Source: an uncultured Pirellulaceae bacterium (GTDB taxonomy: Bacteria > Planctomycetota > Planctomycetia > Pirellulales > Pirellulaceae). From it: DNA of 54,473 bases. Position 1 is the stretch's first letter. The number at the start of each line of letters is the position of its first letter. A program made the position numbers and the translations under genes. The notes under the pieces were generated by a model, which ran no database searches, had not been told where the DNA came from, and was given only the letters and a program-made list of their open reading frames with translations. The DNA lies in NCBI GenBank assembly GCA_937921995.1, contig CAKZVF010000051.1, positions 1-54,473 on the forward strand. The letters are read 5' to 3'. Shown piece after piece: positions 41,949 to 51,519 of the stretch.

Positions 41949-43034
41949 TTAACCTGCCGCCGGGAAATCTGTGTAACCCACGGCTCCTTTGGGCGTGTAC
42001 CAATCTTCCATCGGTGCGTCGGGGGCCAGTTCGATGCCTGCGGCGAAACGATGGACAAGGTCGGGGTTGCTGATGAACGGCCGACCGAAAGCGATCATTT
42101 CTGCATCGCCTGATGCAACCGCCCCCGCTGCGGTGGACTGGATGTATCCGCAATTGCCCATCACCGGCCCGTCGTAGACCTTCTTCACATCGGCCAACGT
42201 GAAGGGCTGGCCAAGTTCATGGAATCCGAACGCCAGCCCATCCATGACGTGCAAATAAGCCAGATTGAACTTATTCAATTCTGAAATCACGTACGTAAAT
42301 TGCTCTCGGTAGTCCGGCGATCCCATATCGTTGAAGGCCCCATTGGGCGAAAGCCGAACGGCGACTCGGTTGGCCGGCCAGACTTCAGTGACCGCCGTGA
42401 CCACCTCACCCAGCAATCGGTAGCGGTTTTCGATGCTGCCTCCGTATGAGTCGTCGCGCTGGTTGGTCTTGGATTGCAAGAAGCTGTCCAAGAGGTAACC
42501 ATTGGCGGAGTGAATTTCAACGCCGTCAAAACCGGCGGCTTTTGCATTGCTGGCTGCGGTGACATAGTCTGCGACGATTCCCGGTAGTTCAGCCGTGTCC
42601 AAGGGCCGCGGTGTTTCGTGAGGTTTCTTTCCCTCGGGCGTATGCGTCCCGTCGCCTTGGATTGGAATCGCGGACGGCCCCACCGGAAGGTCACCGCCCA
42701 GAAAATCGCTGTGCGATGCGCGACCGGTGTGCCACAGCTGCATAAAAATCTTCCCGCCGGCATCATGAACCGCAGCGACAACCGCTTTCCAGTGCTGGAC
42801 CATTTCATCGGTGTAGATGCCCGGCGAATTCACCCAACCGTTGGCTTGCGGACAAATCGTGGTGGCCTCGGAGATGATCAACCCTGCTGAGGCGCGTTGA
42901 GAATAATAAGTCGCCATGATTTGGTTAGGGATTCGGTTTGGACCGGATCGGCCGCGCGTTAGCGGGGCCATCGCAACACGATTGGCCAGTTCAAGATCAT
43001 GAAGATTGAAGGGGGAAAGTAGTTTGGAAGCCAT
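41949..43034 (-). CDS. Old Yellow Enzyme-type alkene reductase (NADH:flavin oxidoreductase)
   Basis: This 361-aa FMN-dependent TIM-barrel enzyme has APLTRGRS near residue 23, LWHTGRASH (100-108), and H175, N178 and Y180 in HSANGY, followed by LLDSFLQSKTNQRDDSYGGS. The spacing of H, N and Y matches the substrate-binding and proton-donor residues of OYE1. It reduces activated C=C bonds of enones, maleimides or nitro-compounds with NAD(P)H in the cytoplasm. It is usually a stress or detoxification enzyme. The start at 43034 (MASKLLSPF) fits the family. It is divergent from the methyltransferase gene and convergent with the NtrC-type gene. Confidence 0.95.
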   Translation of the reverse strand: MASKLLSPFNLHDLELANRVAMAPLTRGRSGPNRIPNQIMATYYSQRASAGLIISEATTICPQANGWVNSPGIYTDEMVQHWKAVVAAVHDAGGKIFMQLWHTGRASHSDFLGGDLPVGPSAIPIQGDGTHTPEGKKPHETPRPLDTAELPGIVADYVTAASNAKAAGFDGVEIHSANGYLLDSFLQSKTNQRDDSYGGSIENRYRLLGEVVTAVTEVWPANRVAVRLSPNGAFNDMGSPDYREQFTYVISELNKFNLAYLHVMDGLAFGFHELGQPFTLADVKKVYDGPVMGNCGYIQSTAAGAVASGDAEMIAFGRPFISNPDLVHRFAAGIELAPDAPMEDWYTPKGAVGYTDFPAAG

Positions 43035-43376
43035 ATTTTCTGGTTCTCGATAAGGTTTTTAAAATGCGGCCTTCAAAACGCCGTATTCGTCTTAAATGTT
43101 GACTGATTGCCACATGGTCGTCCATCGGTGGCCGATTGGATGATGCAAAAATCAGACAACGATAGATGCTGAAATCTTACGATTCTCAATCATCGCTAGC
43201 GAAAACGTGAAAAAACGCCGTTTTATCGCAAAAGGCGGCAACTCGTAACAAGAGAAAATTTTATTGGAACAAACTTTGCACTGCATCGCCGTATGGCAAC
43301 TGTGACAATCCGCAACGATCATTGCCATCCATTTTTTTTTCTTTGCGTGTTTTACAAGATAAAAGGTAGCGAAACG
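43035..43376. other. 342-bp divergent region between OYE and methyltransferase genes
   Basis: It should hold promoters for both directions, but no hexamer pair or palindrome stands out. AAAAGGT at 43361-43367 is the probable ribosome binding site of the methyltransferase and supports the start at 43377. No further gene was seen. Confidence 0.4.
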
Positions 43377-44231
43377 ATGAATAAAATACTGGCCATCGAG
43401 GACGCCGAAAATTACGGTATCAAACAGAGAGCAAAGATTTCGTTGGGCAAGTTGGCCGCGAAAGCCGCACCCGGTCGCGCGAAGCAACTGATACGGTCCC
43501 CGCTCAGCGCGCCCAAAGGTCTCCGTGATAAATCGTTGATGGCGTTTCTTAAACACCAAGCGCGTTTAGAGCAACGCGCGGAATTCTTCGAAGCACTGCA
43601 TAAGGATTTCTGGCGCGGAAAAGGCGGGAACGTTTTCGCAGAAAATTGCGACCATCGTTTCGAGCAAATGTTTATAGCTAACCAGAAGCCTGACTTTGAG
43701 CAACTATTGAAAATTTGTGCGACTCGAAAACCCAAGAAGATTGTCGAATTCGGATGTAACTCTGGCTTGCTATTGAACTACATGGTGAAACAGATTCCCG
43801 GCATCGAATCGGCGATCGGTATTGATATCAACCAACAACAGATAGAACGCAACCAACAGGCGGACCACTTTGAACCAATCATTCAATTCCTGGTCCACGA
43901 TGGGGTCCAATGGGTATTGGACAGCGCAGAGGAAGACACTCTATTCGTCACCAATGGCGGCGTGATGGAGTATTTCCGACGGGAACGTTTGGATCAAATG
44001 TTAAACCATATCGCAACGCATCTTCCCCCCGCAATATTTTTTGCGATCGAACCCAATGCCAGCGATCACGATTTAGATCACGAGCTCGATTCGATCCCGT
44101 TCGGGCAAGAGCTCTCGTTTTCGCACAACTACAAAGACCGATTTGAATCCAACGGATTCGATGTTGTACATCAACGATCAACCACCTTCGAAAGCTGGAA
44201 GATGATGGCGACGATCGCTATGACGCGGTAA
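43377..44231 (+). CDS. Class I SAM-dependent methyltransferase
   Basis: This 284-aa protein starts at the ATG 43377 (MNKILAIEDAENYG), preceded by AAAAGGT; a GTG or ATG start further upstream would add an unlikely extension. SAM motif I EFGCNSG is at about 124-130 and the acidic end of strand 2 is D150 (GIDINQQQ). Residues downstream (VTNGGVMEYF) match the motif IV area. The N-terminal 80 residues are basic and helical and have no motif I can name. The substrate is unknown. It lies alone between a divergent OYE gene and a co-directional NADH dehydrogenase, 212 bases away. Confidence 0.85.
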   Translation: MNKILAIEDAENYGIKQRAKISLGKLAAKAAPGRAKQLIRSPLSAPKGLRDKSLMAFLKHQARLEQRAEFFEALHKDFWRGKGGNVFAENCDHRFEQMFIANQKPDFEQLLKICATRKPKKIVEFGCNSGLLLNYMVKQIPGIESAIGIDINQQQIERNQQADHFEPIIQFLVHDGVQWVLDSAEEDTLFVTNGGVMEYFRRERLDQMLNHIATHLPPAIFFAIEPNASDHDLDHELDSIPFGQELSFSHNYKDRFESNGFDVVHQRSTTFESWKMMATIAMTR

Positions 44232-44239
44232 ATCAGGAC

Positions 44240-44251
44240 GGAAATATTTCC
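44240..44251. other. 12-bp perfect palindrome after the methyltransferase gene
   Basis: GGAAATATTTCC lies 9 bases after the stop at 44231 and about 190 bases before the NADH dehydrogenase start. It could be a binding site or simply chance; no T tract follows. Confidence 0.2.
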
Positions 44252-44443
44252 ACCGCTGAGCGTTTTTACGGCGAACCGCTGCAGAGGAGAAAGCTCCTTT
44301 ATACCGTAGGGGTACGCCAGTTTGCCGGCGGTGGATAAAAGACTCATTTCCTGCTCAAATTTAAGTCTTACTTGTTGCTCAGGTTCTGCTGCGTCGCCCC
44401 AGCGTCTTTCCATTGAAATCTCCGAAGCACGAAAGCATCGTCG

Positions 44444-45820
44444 ATGGTAGGTAACCATAAAAAGAGTCACGTCGTCATTGTCGGTGGTGGGTTTGGTGGA
44501 ATGCAAACCGCCCGTTCGCTTGCGAAAGAGGATGTCGATGTGACGCTGATCGACCGAAGAAACTTCCACCTTTTCCAGCCGCTGTTGTATCAAGTCGCAA
44601 CTGGAGGACTCTCCCCGGCGAATATCGCTGCCCCCATCCGTTCTATTTTTGAACGCCAGAAGAATGTTTCGGTGGTCTTGGGTGAAGTGCTGGACGTTGA
44701 TCCGCAGCAGCAGACGGTTGAAGTGAAACTGACCCCAACCGACCGTTTCGAAAACGAAGTCGATACGATCCAATATGACTACTTGGTCGTCGCGGCGGGT
44801 TCTACCAACAGCTATTTCGGCAACGAACATTTTGAATCACACGCACCGGGTCTGAAGTCAATCGAAGACGCGACTGAAATCCGCAAACGCATTCTCTCGG
44901 CGTTTGAAGCCGCCGAACTCGAGGACGACGCCCGCCGCAGGGAGCGTCTGTTGACGTTTGTCGTCGTTGGGGCTGGACCCACGGGCGTGGAATTGGCGGG
45001 GGCGATCGCTGAACTGGCGCGTCACACCCTGCGTCATGATTTTCGGAATATCAATCCCCAAGACGCGCGCGTGATCATCGTCGATGGAGGTGACCGCGTG
45101 CTTGCTGGCTTTAACGAAAAATTATCTGCCAAAGCCCAAGCCTACTTGAAAAGGCTCAAGATAGAATTTCAATTCAACAGTCACGTGACCGACATCAAGC
45201 CAAACTTGGTCAAGGTAAAACACGACGATAAAATTGGGGAGATCGAAACCGAAACGGTGTTGTGGGCGGCGGGTGTGGCAGGTGTGCCGCTAGGTAAAAG
45301 AATTGCTGCGGCAACGGATGCTAAACGTGACAAGGCGGGGCGGGTTGTGGTTGAGAGCGATTTGAGTGTCAACCATTTCTCCAACGTGTTTGTGATTGGC
45401 GATTTAGCACACTTTGAAAATGATGAAGGTGATTTGCTGCCCGGCGTTGCTCCTGTCGCAATTCAACAGGGCGCTTATGTTGGCAAAATGATTGCCGAGG
45501 AAGTCATCGGTGATGCAGAACTGATGGATCGCCAAGCGTTCGTTTATAAAGATCGTGGGCAACTGGCAACGATCGGTCGCAGCGCCGCGATCGCTGATTT
45601 AGGCAAACTGAAATTCGCGGGTATCATTGCGTGGCTATTGTGGTTGTTTATTCACATTCTTTCGTTGGCAAAGTTCCAGAACCGTGTACTGGTCCTTTTC
45701 CAGTGGGGGTTTAACTATTTGACGTTTAACCGTTCGGCGCGATTGATCACCGAACCCGGCAATGGCAACGATCTTCGTGCCGAAGTCGGTAAAAGTGACC
45801 TCGATCAACCGCAGTCCTAA
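44444..45820 (+). CDS. ndh: Type II NADH dehydrogenase (NDH-2)
   Basis: This 458-aa flavoprotein has an N-terminal FAD dinucleotide motif VIVGGGFGGMQTARSL, HLFQPLLYQVATGGL typical of NDH-2, a second (NADH) dinucleotide motif VVGAGPTGVELAG, LWAAGV, the FAD-binding GDLAH, and a C-terminal hydrophobic amphipathic part (about 390-430, AWLLWLFIHILS) for peripheral membrane binding. It transfers electrons from NADH to quinone without pumping protons. The length is normal for the family. It is convergent with the APC permease gene, with 70 bases between. No Shine-Dalgarno was seen before the ATG at 44444. Confidence 0.95.
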   Translation: MVGNHKKSHVVIVGGGFGGMQTARSLAKEDVDVTLIDRRNFHLFQPLLYQVATGGLSPANIAAPIRSIFERQKNVSVVLGEVLDVDPQQQTVEVKLTPTDRFENEVDTIQYDYLVVAAGSTNSYFGNEHFESHAPGLKSIEDATEIRKRILSAFEAAELEDDARRRERLLTFVVVGAGPTGVELAGAIAELARHTLRHDFRNINPQDARVIIVDGGDRVLAGFNEKLSAKAQAYLKRLKIEFQFNSHVTDIKPNLVKVKHDDKIGEIETETVLWAAGVAGVPLGKRIAAATDAKRDKAGRVVVESDLSVNHFSNVFVIGDLAHFENDEGDLLPGVAPVAIQQGAYVGKMIAEEVIGDAELMDRQAFVYKDRGQLATIGRSAAIADLGKLKFAGIIAWLLWLFIHILSLAKFQNRVLVLFQWGFNYLTFNRSARLITEPGNGNDLRAEVGKSDLDQPQS

Positions 45821-45890
45821 GTAACCGACGATGTTGCAAACGACTTATTCGAAGCAGACATTGAGGTCATCAAGCAAATCCTCATGGTCT

Positions 45891-47246
45891 TCAACGATCA
45901 ACGGTTTCGCTGTCGGCCATTGGGCTGCTGACGGGATCATTTTTTTGCCGGTGGCGGGCGGCAAAAAACCAAACCAACCCCAGCGCGACGCAGCCCAATC
46001 CTACCAGCCAGACATTCCGATCAACCCAAAAGGCTAAAGTTAGACAAGCCAACAGCCCAATCCCGGCGGTCCAGATCGGGAAGATTCTTTGTTCTTGCTT
46101 CAGTTGCAGCGCGCATAGATTGGTGATTGAATAATAGATCAACACCGCGAATGCGCTGAAAGACCAGGTCAGCTTGATGTCGCCGATGAGTATCAACACG
46201 CCAATGATCACGGCAACGGCAATGGTAGCGGGTATCGGTACGCCGCTGGATTGCGATACCGACGCGCATCGCTGGGGCATATCTTTTCGTCGCGCCATCG
46301 CCAACATAACGCGCGACAATCCCAGGATTAGATTCAACAGGACGCCCAACATCGCCGTAATCGCTCCCAGCGAAACGACCGGCCCTACCCAGGCGTGCGG
46401 GAACTGGTCTGCCACGACTCTCAAAGCCGCAATGTGATCTTGGGAGGCCGTTGCAAACGCTTCTGTGCCAACGGTTCCTACCGCCACCAGCGCGACGGCG
46501 AGGTACAACAGCATCGAAACTGCCAGCGTTACTATCACTGCCAGCGGTATCGTGCGATGCGGATCTTTCACCTCTTCACCTAGTGTCGCGATTCTGCCGT
46601 ATCCTGTGTAAGCGACGAACATCAGCGCTGTTGCGTGCAGCAATGACGCGCCGGCGTCTCCCGGCTGAAAAAGTTCCTGCAACGAAACCGCGATGGCTAA
46701 ATTCTCCGTAGCATTGGCAACCGCGATTGGCATCCCCATTAAGACGAAACACAGTAGCGTCGCCAAGGTCACTGATACGATCGCGATGTTGATGCCACTT
46801 GTTCTCTTCATTCCAATCAGCGTCAGCATGGTCAGCAATATCAGTACGCCCAGCGCGAGCGCGGTCGTCGCGAACGACCCGCTTTGATCAGCGCTCAGTA
46901 ATATATATCCGCTCAGCCCCAATGCCGCCGTCGCAGCAGACGCAGATTTGGCCAAAAGAAACATCCACCCAGCCACAAATCCCAACACTTGAGGCAGCAA
47001 GCGGTAACCGTACTCATAGGTTCCCCCGCTGACGGGATAATTTGCCGCCAATTGAGCGCTACTTAGTCCGTTACAGATCGCGACGACCGCAGCCAATCCG
47101 ATCGCAAAGACGACGTTGGACCCCGCGATGCCTGCTGCGATCGCGATGCTGACAAATACACCGGTCCCGACAATGGATCCCAACCCCATCATCACGGCGC
47201 CCCACACCCCTAAGGCGCGATGAAGTTGTTGCTGTTGATTGGTCAT
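45891..47246 (-). CDS. APC family amino acid permease
   Basis: This protein of about 451 aa has 12 predicted membrane helices. The first helix contains GLGSIVGTGVF, the APC substrate-binding consensus (G-S-I-x-G-x-G-x-F). The next conserved part is YPVSGGTYEYGY, and LGEEVKDPHRTIPLA is the helix 6-7 loop of the family. It takes up or exchanges amino acids or polyamines with a cation or counter-substrate; specificity is not visible. The start is taken as ATG 47246 (MTNQQQQ); a GTG at 47267 would add seven residues. It is divergent from the TPR gene, and that gap of about 283 bases shows no clear promoter. Confidence 0.93.
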   Translation of the reverse strand: MTNQQQQLHRALGVWGAVMMGLGSIVGTGVFVSIAIAAGIAGSNVVFAIGLAAVVAICNGLSSAQLAANYPVSGGTYEYGYRLLPQVLGFVAGWMFLLAKSASAATAALGLSGYILLSADQSGSFATTALALGVLILLTMLTLIGMKRTSGINIAIVSVTLATLLCFVLMGMPIAVANATENLAIAVSLQELFQPGDAGASLLHATALMFVAYTGYGRIATLGEEVKDPHRTIPLAVIVTLAVSMLLYLAVALVAVGTVGTEAFATASQDHIAALRVVADQFPHAWVGPVVSLGAITAMLGVLLNLILGLSRVMLAMARRKDMPQRCASVSQSSGVPIPATIAVAVIIGVLILIGDIKLTWSFSAFAVLIYYSITNLCALQLKQEQRIFPIWTAGIGLLACLTLAFWVDRNVWLVGLGCVALGLVWFFAARHRQKNDPVSSPMADSETVDR

Positions 47247-47529
47247 AGATGGCCTAAACCTGTGCACCCTTTCGAAATCGAATCATCAACATTGACCGGC
47301 GCGCTTTCGACGGCGTCCAAGGCCAGCCACCACCATGGAGCCTTAGGTAAGATGGGGAATACATAACGTGTTGAGTTTTTCGCCTACGCAACAAAACCGG
47401 CCTGAATTATTGGACAAATCCGAATAATCAGCAGATTCGGCACAATCTTAACAGTTCTCATTGACGAAGAAAGGATATACCGAACCATCGGTTTTCACGA
47501 TTTTACGCGCAGACATTCAGGTTTTTAAA

Positions 47530-49425
47530 ATGCGACAATCATCCACCCGTTCAGCAATTTATGTTGTCATCGGACTCGGGCTTCTCATTTTAACGGTGTC
47601 TTCATTAAGACGCGGCGATGAGGCTTCCAACGCATCATTTGTTGCCGACTCGAGTCCGTTCGAGGCCTTAAAAGACTATCAACCCACCGCTCCCTTGGCC
47701 GAAATTGCGCAGGTGAAAGACGACATCGTTGAAGCCGCGCGGGCATTGCCGCCGGTATTTTCGCAAGAGATTATCACGCCAGAGAGCGTCCCTTCAGACA
47801 CAGTCTCGTTGGATAACGCCGCATTAGATAACGCCGCATTGGAAAATATGGCCGCCGCGCTTCCTGTTGAAATCCCCGCAGACATCATCGAAAACGGCAT
47901 TAATATCACAGCAAATTTTGTGAACACACCCAAATCGGTAGAGATGCCTTCGACGCCTGCTGAGGGTGAAGATTCCTACTACAACTTGAGCCTCGACGAT
48001 TCGGAAACGCATCTGCCTGAGTTCAACGACGAAACGGCGACCTCTGCCACACTCGATTCACCCATCACTGAACCTGTTGAAATCCAACAAGAGACACCGG
48101 CGATCACCCAACGAGCTTCGACAGAGATGCCGGCGTTCAGCAGCATCGGCAACAACCGACGCGGAAAAATCATCAACAACCACTTAGCTTCTCCGGCTGG
48201 AGAAGCAGCAGACGCCAACCTTCCAGCAGACGCAAATCTTTCCAACTCCGCTTGGAAGAAGAACCCTTTCCTGACCGATGCTCCGATCCAATCGCCATCT
48301 ACAGAAGTCTCTTCTGCTGACGCGATTGCAACAGATATTCTTCCGCTTAAGGCTGAATCAATGATTCTTCCTGAGTTCGCAGAGACAGCTGAGGAACTTA
48401 CGATCATCGGCGATCTAGATCCTTCATCAGCCACTCCTGTCCAAACGTTACTCCCATCGGTTGATCACCAGACCATGCAAACAGTGGTCGCAGCCAATGA
48501 AAACCTTGAGGTGCATTCACCTTCAATCAAAATCGGCATCTCGGAATCTGACGCTCAGAAAGCCGTGCACAACATCGAATATGGAAAGTCACTTTCCCGC
48601 CGAGGTGCCGCCTACGCAGCTCGCCAAGAGTTTTACGCTTCCCTGCGAATCTTGGCTCAGTCGCACGATAAACAGGCCGGTGGAACGGCTTACACTGAGG
48701 CCCTGCGAAATGGCATCTTGGCCATCAAAGAGGCCCAGGACTTTATCGTCACCGACACCGAAGCACAAATCGGGCTTCGCGTGTCCAACGTGATAGAAAC
48801 GCATTCGACAGAAATCATCTCAGCCGAATCGGCAGAGGGAATGACCGCGATAGAAGCTGCCCAACGATACTTTGCTTACGCCAGTCATCAATTGAGTCGT
48901 TGCGGTGGTCAAAACGTAGTTGCTGCTGAGGCACTTTACTGTTTGGGAAAGCTGCATTCGGTGCAAGCAAAATCCGGTTCCAATGACTCAAAACTGGATC
49001 TTGCTAAAGCGATGATCTACCACCAGGCCGCCATTTCGTCAAACGATTCGAACTTCCGTTCGCTTAACGAGCTGGGTGTCTTGTATGCCAACAGCGGTAG
49101 ATTCGACGAAGCGAAACGAATGCTAAAGAAAAGTTTGCGGATCAAGCCACTTCCGCAGGCGTGGCAGAACCTTGCCGTAATTCACCAGCGGATCGGCGAA
49201 CATCAGTTGGCTCAATTGGCCATCCGCGAATTCGAAATGACCTCAACCCAAGCTCCCATTTCAGTCATTCGCTGGACGCCCGTGGAAGAGTTCAACGAAA
49301 ACGCTCCGCTGGAACAACACAGGGCATCTCAAGCGAGTGCGACGCTGCCGGTTGCCGAAGACACCAAACCAACGAAGTCCAGTCTGAAGTCGCTGGGCAA
49401 CCGAATCCTCAACAGCATTCGCTAA
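47530..49425 (+). CDS. Membrane-anchored TPR-repeat protein
   Basis: This 631-aa protein starts at the ATG 47530 (MRQSSTRSAIY), which puts one membrane segment at residues 9-22; a TTG at 47461 would add 23 residues. The stretch 30-350 is acidic, low-complexity and probably disordered, with a small repeat DNAALDNAALENMA (about 95-108). The C-terminal part (about 360-590) has helical TPR-like units, including SLNELGVLYANSGRFDEAKR, MLKKSLRIKP and AWQNLAVIHQRIG. It lies 59 bases before the polysaccharide-export gene on the same strand and is probably in one operon. An assembly or scaffold role in export is inferred from context only. Confidence 0.8.
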   Translation: MRQSSTRSAIYVVIGLGLLILTVSSLRRGDEASNASFVADSSPFEALKDYQPTAPLAEIAQVKDDIVEAARALPPVFSQEIITPESVPSDTVSLDNAALDNAALENMAAALPVEIPADIIENGINITANFVNTPKSVEMPSTPAEGEDSYYNLSLDDSETHLPEFNDETATSATLDSPITEPVEIQQETPAITQRASTEMPAFSSIGNNRRGKIINNHLASPAGEAADANLPADANLSNSAWKKNPFLTDAPIQSPSTEVSSADAIATDILPLKAESMILPEFAETAEELTIIGDLDPSSATPVQTLLPSVDHQTMQTVVAANENLEVHSPSIKIGISESDAQKAVHNIEYGKSLSRRGAAYAARQEFYASLRILAQSHDKQAGGTAYTEALRNGILAIKEAQDFIVTDTEAQIGLRVSNVIETHSTEIISAESAEGMTAIEAAQRYFAYASHQLSRCGGQNVVAAEALYCLGKLHSVQAKSGSNDSKLDLAKAMIYHQAAISSNDSNFRSLNELGVLYANSGRFDEAKRMLKKSLRIKPLPQAWQNLAVIHQRIGEHQLAQLAIREFEMTSTQAPISVIRWTPVEEFNENAPLEQHRASQASATLPVAEDTKPTKSSLKSLGNRILNSIR

Positions 49426-49484
49426 TTGCTTGTAACGCTTAATCCGACAGATTTTAATTCTGAATTATTGAAGTAGTCCAAACC

Positions 49485-50987
49485 ATGAAAATCAACCGAA
49501 ACAACTCGCTGTTAATAGGCTGCATTGCCTTGATTACCTGTGGCGTAAGTTACTTCGCGACCAGCGAATCTGTCGAGCAACAGAATCAAACGCAACAAAC
49601 AAATCAGGCTGCTCAGTCGTCCGCCACTTCGCCAGATGGTGCAGTGGTAATGGCCAGCAATCAAGCTCCCATCTCTACCGGCGTGCGTACTTTGGCCGCT
49701 CCACGTCAGGCAACGGCACCACGGGTTCACCAAGCGATTTTTACCGACAGTGGGGAATTCCAAAATGACGGACAAGTCATTCGGGACAGCCAAATTCGAT
49801 TGTGCCAAGGTTTTGCACCCTGCAATACCTGTGGAACCGACGGTGGATGTGGTTGTAGCGGCGGAGGTTTCGCATCTCAAGCGGGATTTGCATCGGCACC
49901 GACGGCGACTGGGTTTAAAAGCAATCGACAGCCCTACAAAACTTCTCCCGTGAAGTACTTCGCCGGCGTAGACGAAAATACCGCTCGCGGCATTGGCGGA
50001 GAACCCCAATGGAAAAACGCCGACATGATACCGTGGGAAGCGTTCGCTTATGGCGAATACATTGGACCGCATCGCCATCCTCATGTTGCGGAATACCGCT
50101 TGCGTGTTGATGACCAGTTAGAATTTGTGTTCATCCTGACGCGTGAACGTTCGACGGAGCCCTATCGCTTTTACGTTGGCGATACGATCTCGATCACGTC
50201 AGCCATTGACGACAGTATCAATCAAGACGAAATTGCAATTCTCGGTGACGGCACGATCTCGCTGTCACTGATTGGGCAAGTCCGTGTCGCGGGAAAAACA
50301 ATCCGTGACCTCCAACGCGAACTGAACGACCGTTACGCCAAGTACTTTCAGAACCCATCGGTAGTCGTGCAAGTGCTCCAAGGGGATACGCCACTTCGGG
50401 ATCTATTGGATTCTGTTGACGCTCGATTCGGCCAGGGTGGACAATCTAGACTCGCGGTAGTGTCGCCCGATGGGACCATTCAGCTTCCGTTGATTGGCAG
50501 CGTGCCGGCGATCGGCCTGACCCTGAAAGAAGTCGCGCGTGAAGTCAACGCTCGGTACAGAAATCGCGTTCGCGGCATCGAAGTCACTCCTGTTCTTACC
50601 GAACGTGCACCTCGATTCATTTATGTTGTTGGGGAAGTGGATCAGCCAGGTCAGTTTGAACTGACAGGGCCGACGTCTGCAATGCAGGCGATTGCGCTGG
50701 CCGGCGGATTCAACTCCGGTGGCAATCTTCGCCAGATCATCGTGTTTCGACGGGATCAGAACTACAAACTAATGGCAACCAAGCTGGATCTCGCGGGAGC
50801 CCTGTTCGGCAAACGACCGCATCCCTCGGACGAAATCTGGCTGCGTGACTCAGACATCGTTTTGATCCCGCCACAACCGATCCAGCGACTTTCCGAACAG
50901 GTCAACCGCTACTTGGTTCAGACGCTGTATGCGATTTTCCCCCAACAGGGAGTTGCATTCAACTTCGACAACTTCACGTCACTTTAA
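49485..50987 (+). CDS. Polysaccharide biosynthesis/export (Wza-like) protein with SLBB domain
   Basis: This 500-aa exported protein starts with MKINRNNSLLIGCIALITC and a hydrophobic segment; LIGC at residues 10-13 and LITC at 16-19 are imperfect lipoboxes, so lipidation is uncertain. A Cys cluster lies at 107-124 (C107, C113, C116, C122, C124). The poly_export domain begins near 203 (YRLRVDDQLEF) and has DGTISLSLIGQVRVAG, followed by a second copy (DGTIQLPLIGSV) and SLBB-like FIYVVGEVDQPGQFEL near 380. The family forms an outer-membrane or cell-surface channel for exopolysaccharide. Partner genes for a full export locus are not in the window, so this pair with the TPR protein may be an orphan unit. 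A terminator follows at 51105. Confidence 0.92.
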   Translation: MKINRNNSLLIGCIALITCGVSYFATSESVEQQNQTQQTNQAAQSSATSPDGAVVMASNQAPISTGVRTLAAPRQATAPRVHQAIFTDSGEFQNDGQVIRDSQIRLCQGFAPCNTCGTDGGCGCSGGGFASQAGFASAPTATGFKSNRQPYKTSPVKYFAGVDENTARGIGGEPQWKNADMIPWEAFAYGEYIGPHRHPHVAEYRLRVDDQLEFVFILTRERSTEPYRFYVGDTISITSAIDDSINQDEIAILGDGTISLSLIGQVRVAGKTIRDLQRELNDRYAKYFQNPSVVVQVLQGDTPLRDLLDSVDARFGQGGQSRLAVVSPDGTIQLPLIGSVPAIGLTLKEVAREVNARYRNRVRGIEVTPVLTERAPRFIYVVGEVDQPGQFELTGPTSAMQAIALAGGFNSGGNLRQIIVFRRDQNYKLMATKLDLAGALFGKRPHPSDEIWLRDSDIVLIPPQPIQRLSEQVNRYLVQTLYAIFPQQGVAFNFDNFTSL

Positions 50988-51104
50988 TTTGTAAACCATG
51001 CACCTGATTGTTGAAGATTAACTGAGTTAACGTGTTTCAGACACCAGCCTAAATCAATCGGGCAAATAAAAGAGCCGACGGTTTTCGGGAGCTGTAAAAT
51101 TTTG

Positions 51105-51133
51105 AAGCGTACGTCTTTCGACGTATGCTTTTT
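51105..51133 (+). terminator. Rho-independent terminator after the polysaccharide-export gene
   Basis: An 11-bp stem (51105-51115 with 51120-51130, core GCGTACGTC, one G-T wobble) has loop TTTC and runs into Ts at 51129-51133. It lies 118 bases after the stop at 50987. Confidence 0.8.
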
Positions 51134-51281
51134 CTATGCGCCTTCAGAACAACCGAGAAAATGCACCGCGCCAATTCAAACTTGGTGCGGCTATTGATCC
51201 CAAACAGGGATTCCTCGTCATCTTTAGAGCGGTAAATAATAAAAAAGAAGTCACTTCGCTACTTCCAAACAACTAATACGT

Positions 51282-51309
51282 TTGCATGTCGATCACAAAC
51301 TGACATAAT
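51282..51309 (+). promoter_or_regulatory. Possible sigma-70 promoter for the OxyR-type gene
   Basis: TTGCAT (51282-51287) and CATAAT (51304-51309) are separated by 16 bp; the -10 matches 5/6 and the -35 only 3/6. Transcription would begin about 200 bases before the ATG and include the hairpin at 51323-51354. Weak evidence. Confidence 0.25.
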
Positions 51310-51322
51310 GAGTCAACCCTCC

Positions 51323-51354
51323 GAGGTGGCTCTCACGTTCCTCTTTGCCACCTC
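51323..51354 (+). other. Leader hairpin upstream of the OxyR-type gene
   Basis: GAGGTGGC (51323-51330) pairs perfectly with GCCACCTC (51347-51354) across a 16-base loop. There is no T tract, so it is not a plain terminator. It could be a leader structure or a protein site. Confidence 0.4.
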
Positions 51355-51519
51355 TGAAGAAAATTATGCAACTAAGTCAATCCAATTCGACGTGAGTCCG
51401 CATCGTTTCTCTTCGAGAACAAATTGCTCACCATCAACGTCCTGTTGTGCACTAACTGTCTAACTTCAAATGCGAATGTTAGTTTTCATTTGCATAGGTT
51501 GATCTTTTGGGGAGACAAA

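Larger units (their letters stand above)
50988..51519. other. 532-bp region between the export gene and the OxyR-type gene
   Basis: No protein-coding gene is supported in this stretch. It holds a terminator (51105-51133), a possible promoter (51282-51309) and a hairpin (51323-51354). The rest has no further structure that I can support. Confidence 0.5.

Noticed and set aside
44171-44830. 219-codon antisense frame over the NDH-2 start
   Set aside because: It lies mostly opposite the conserved FAD domain of NDH-2 and has no family likeness; it is a shadow frame.
49485-49545. Clear lipoprotein signal in the export protein
   Set aside because: LIGC and LITC are present, but the first leaves too short a hydrophobic stretch and the second has Thr at -1, so lipidation is only possible.
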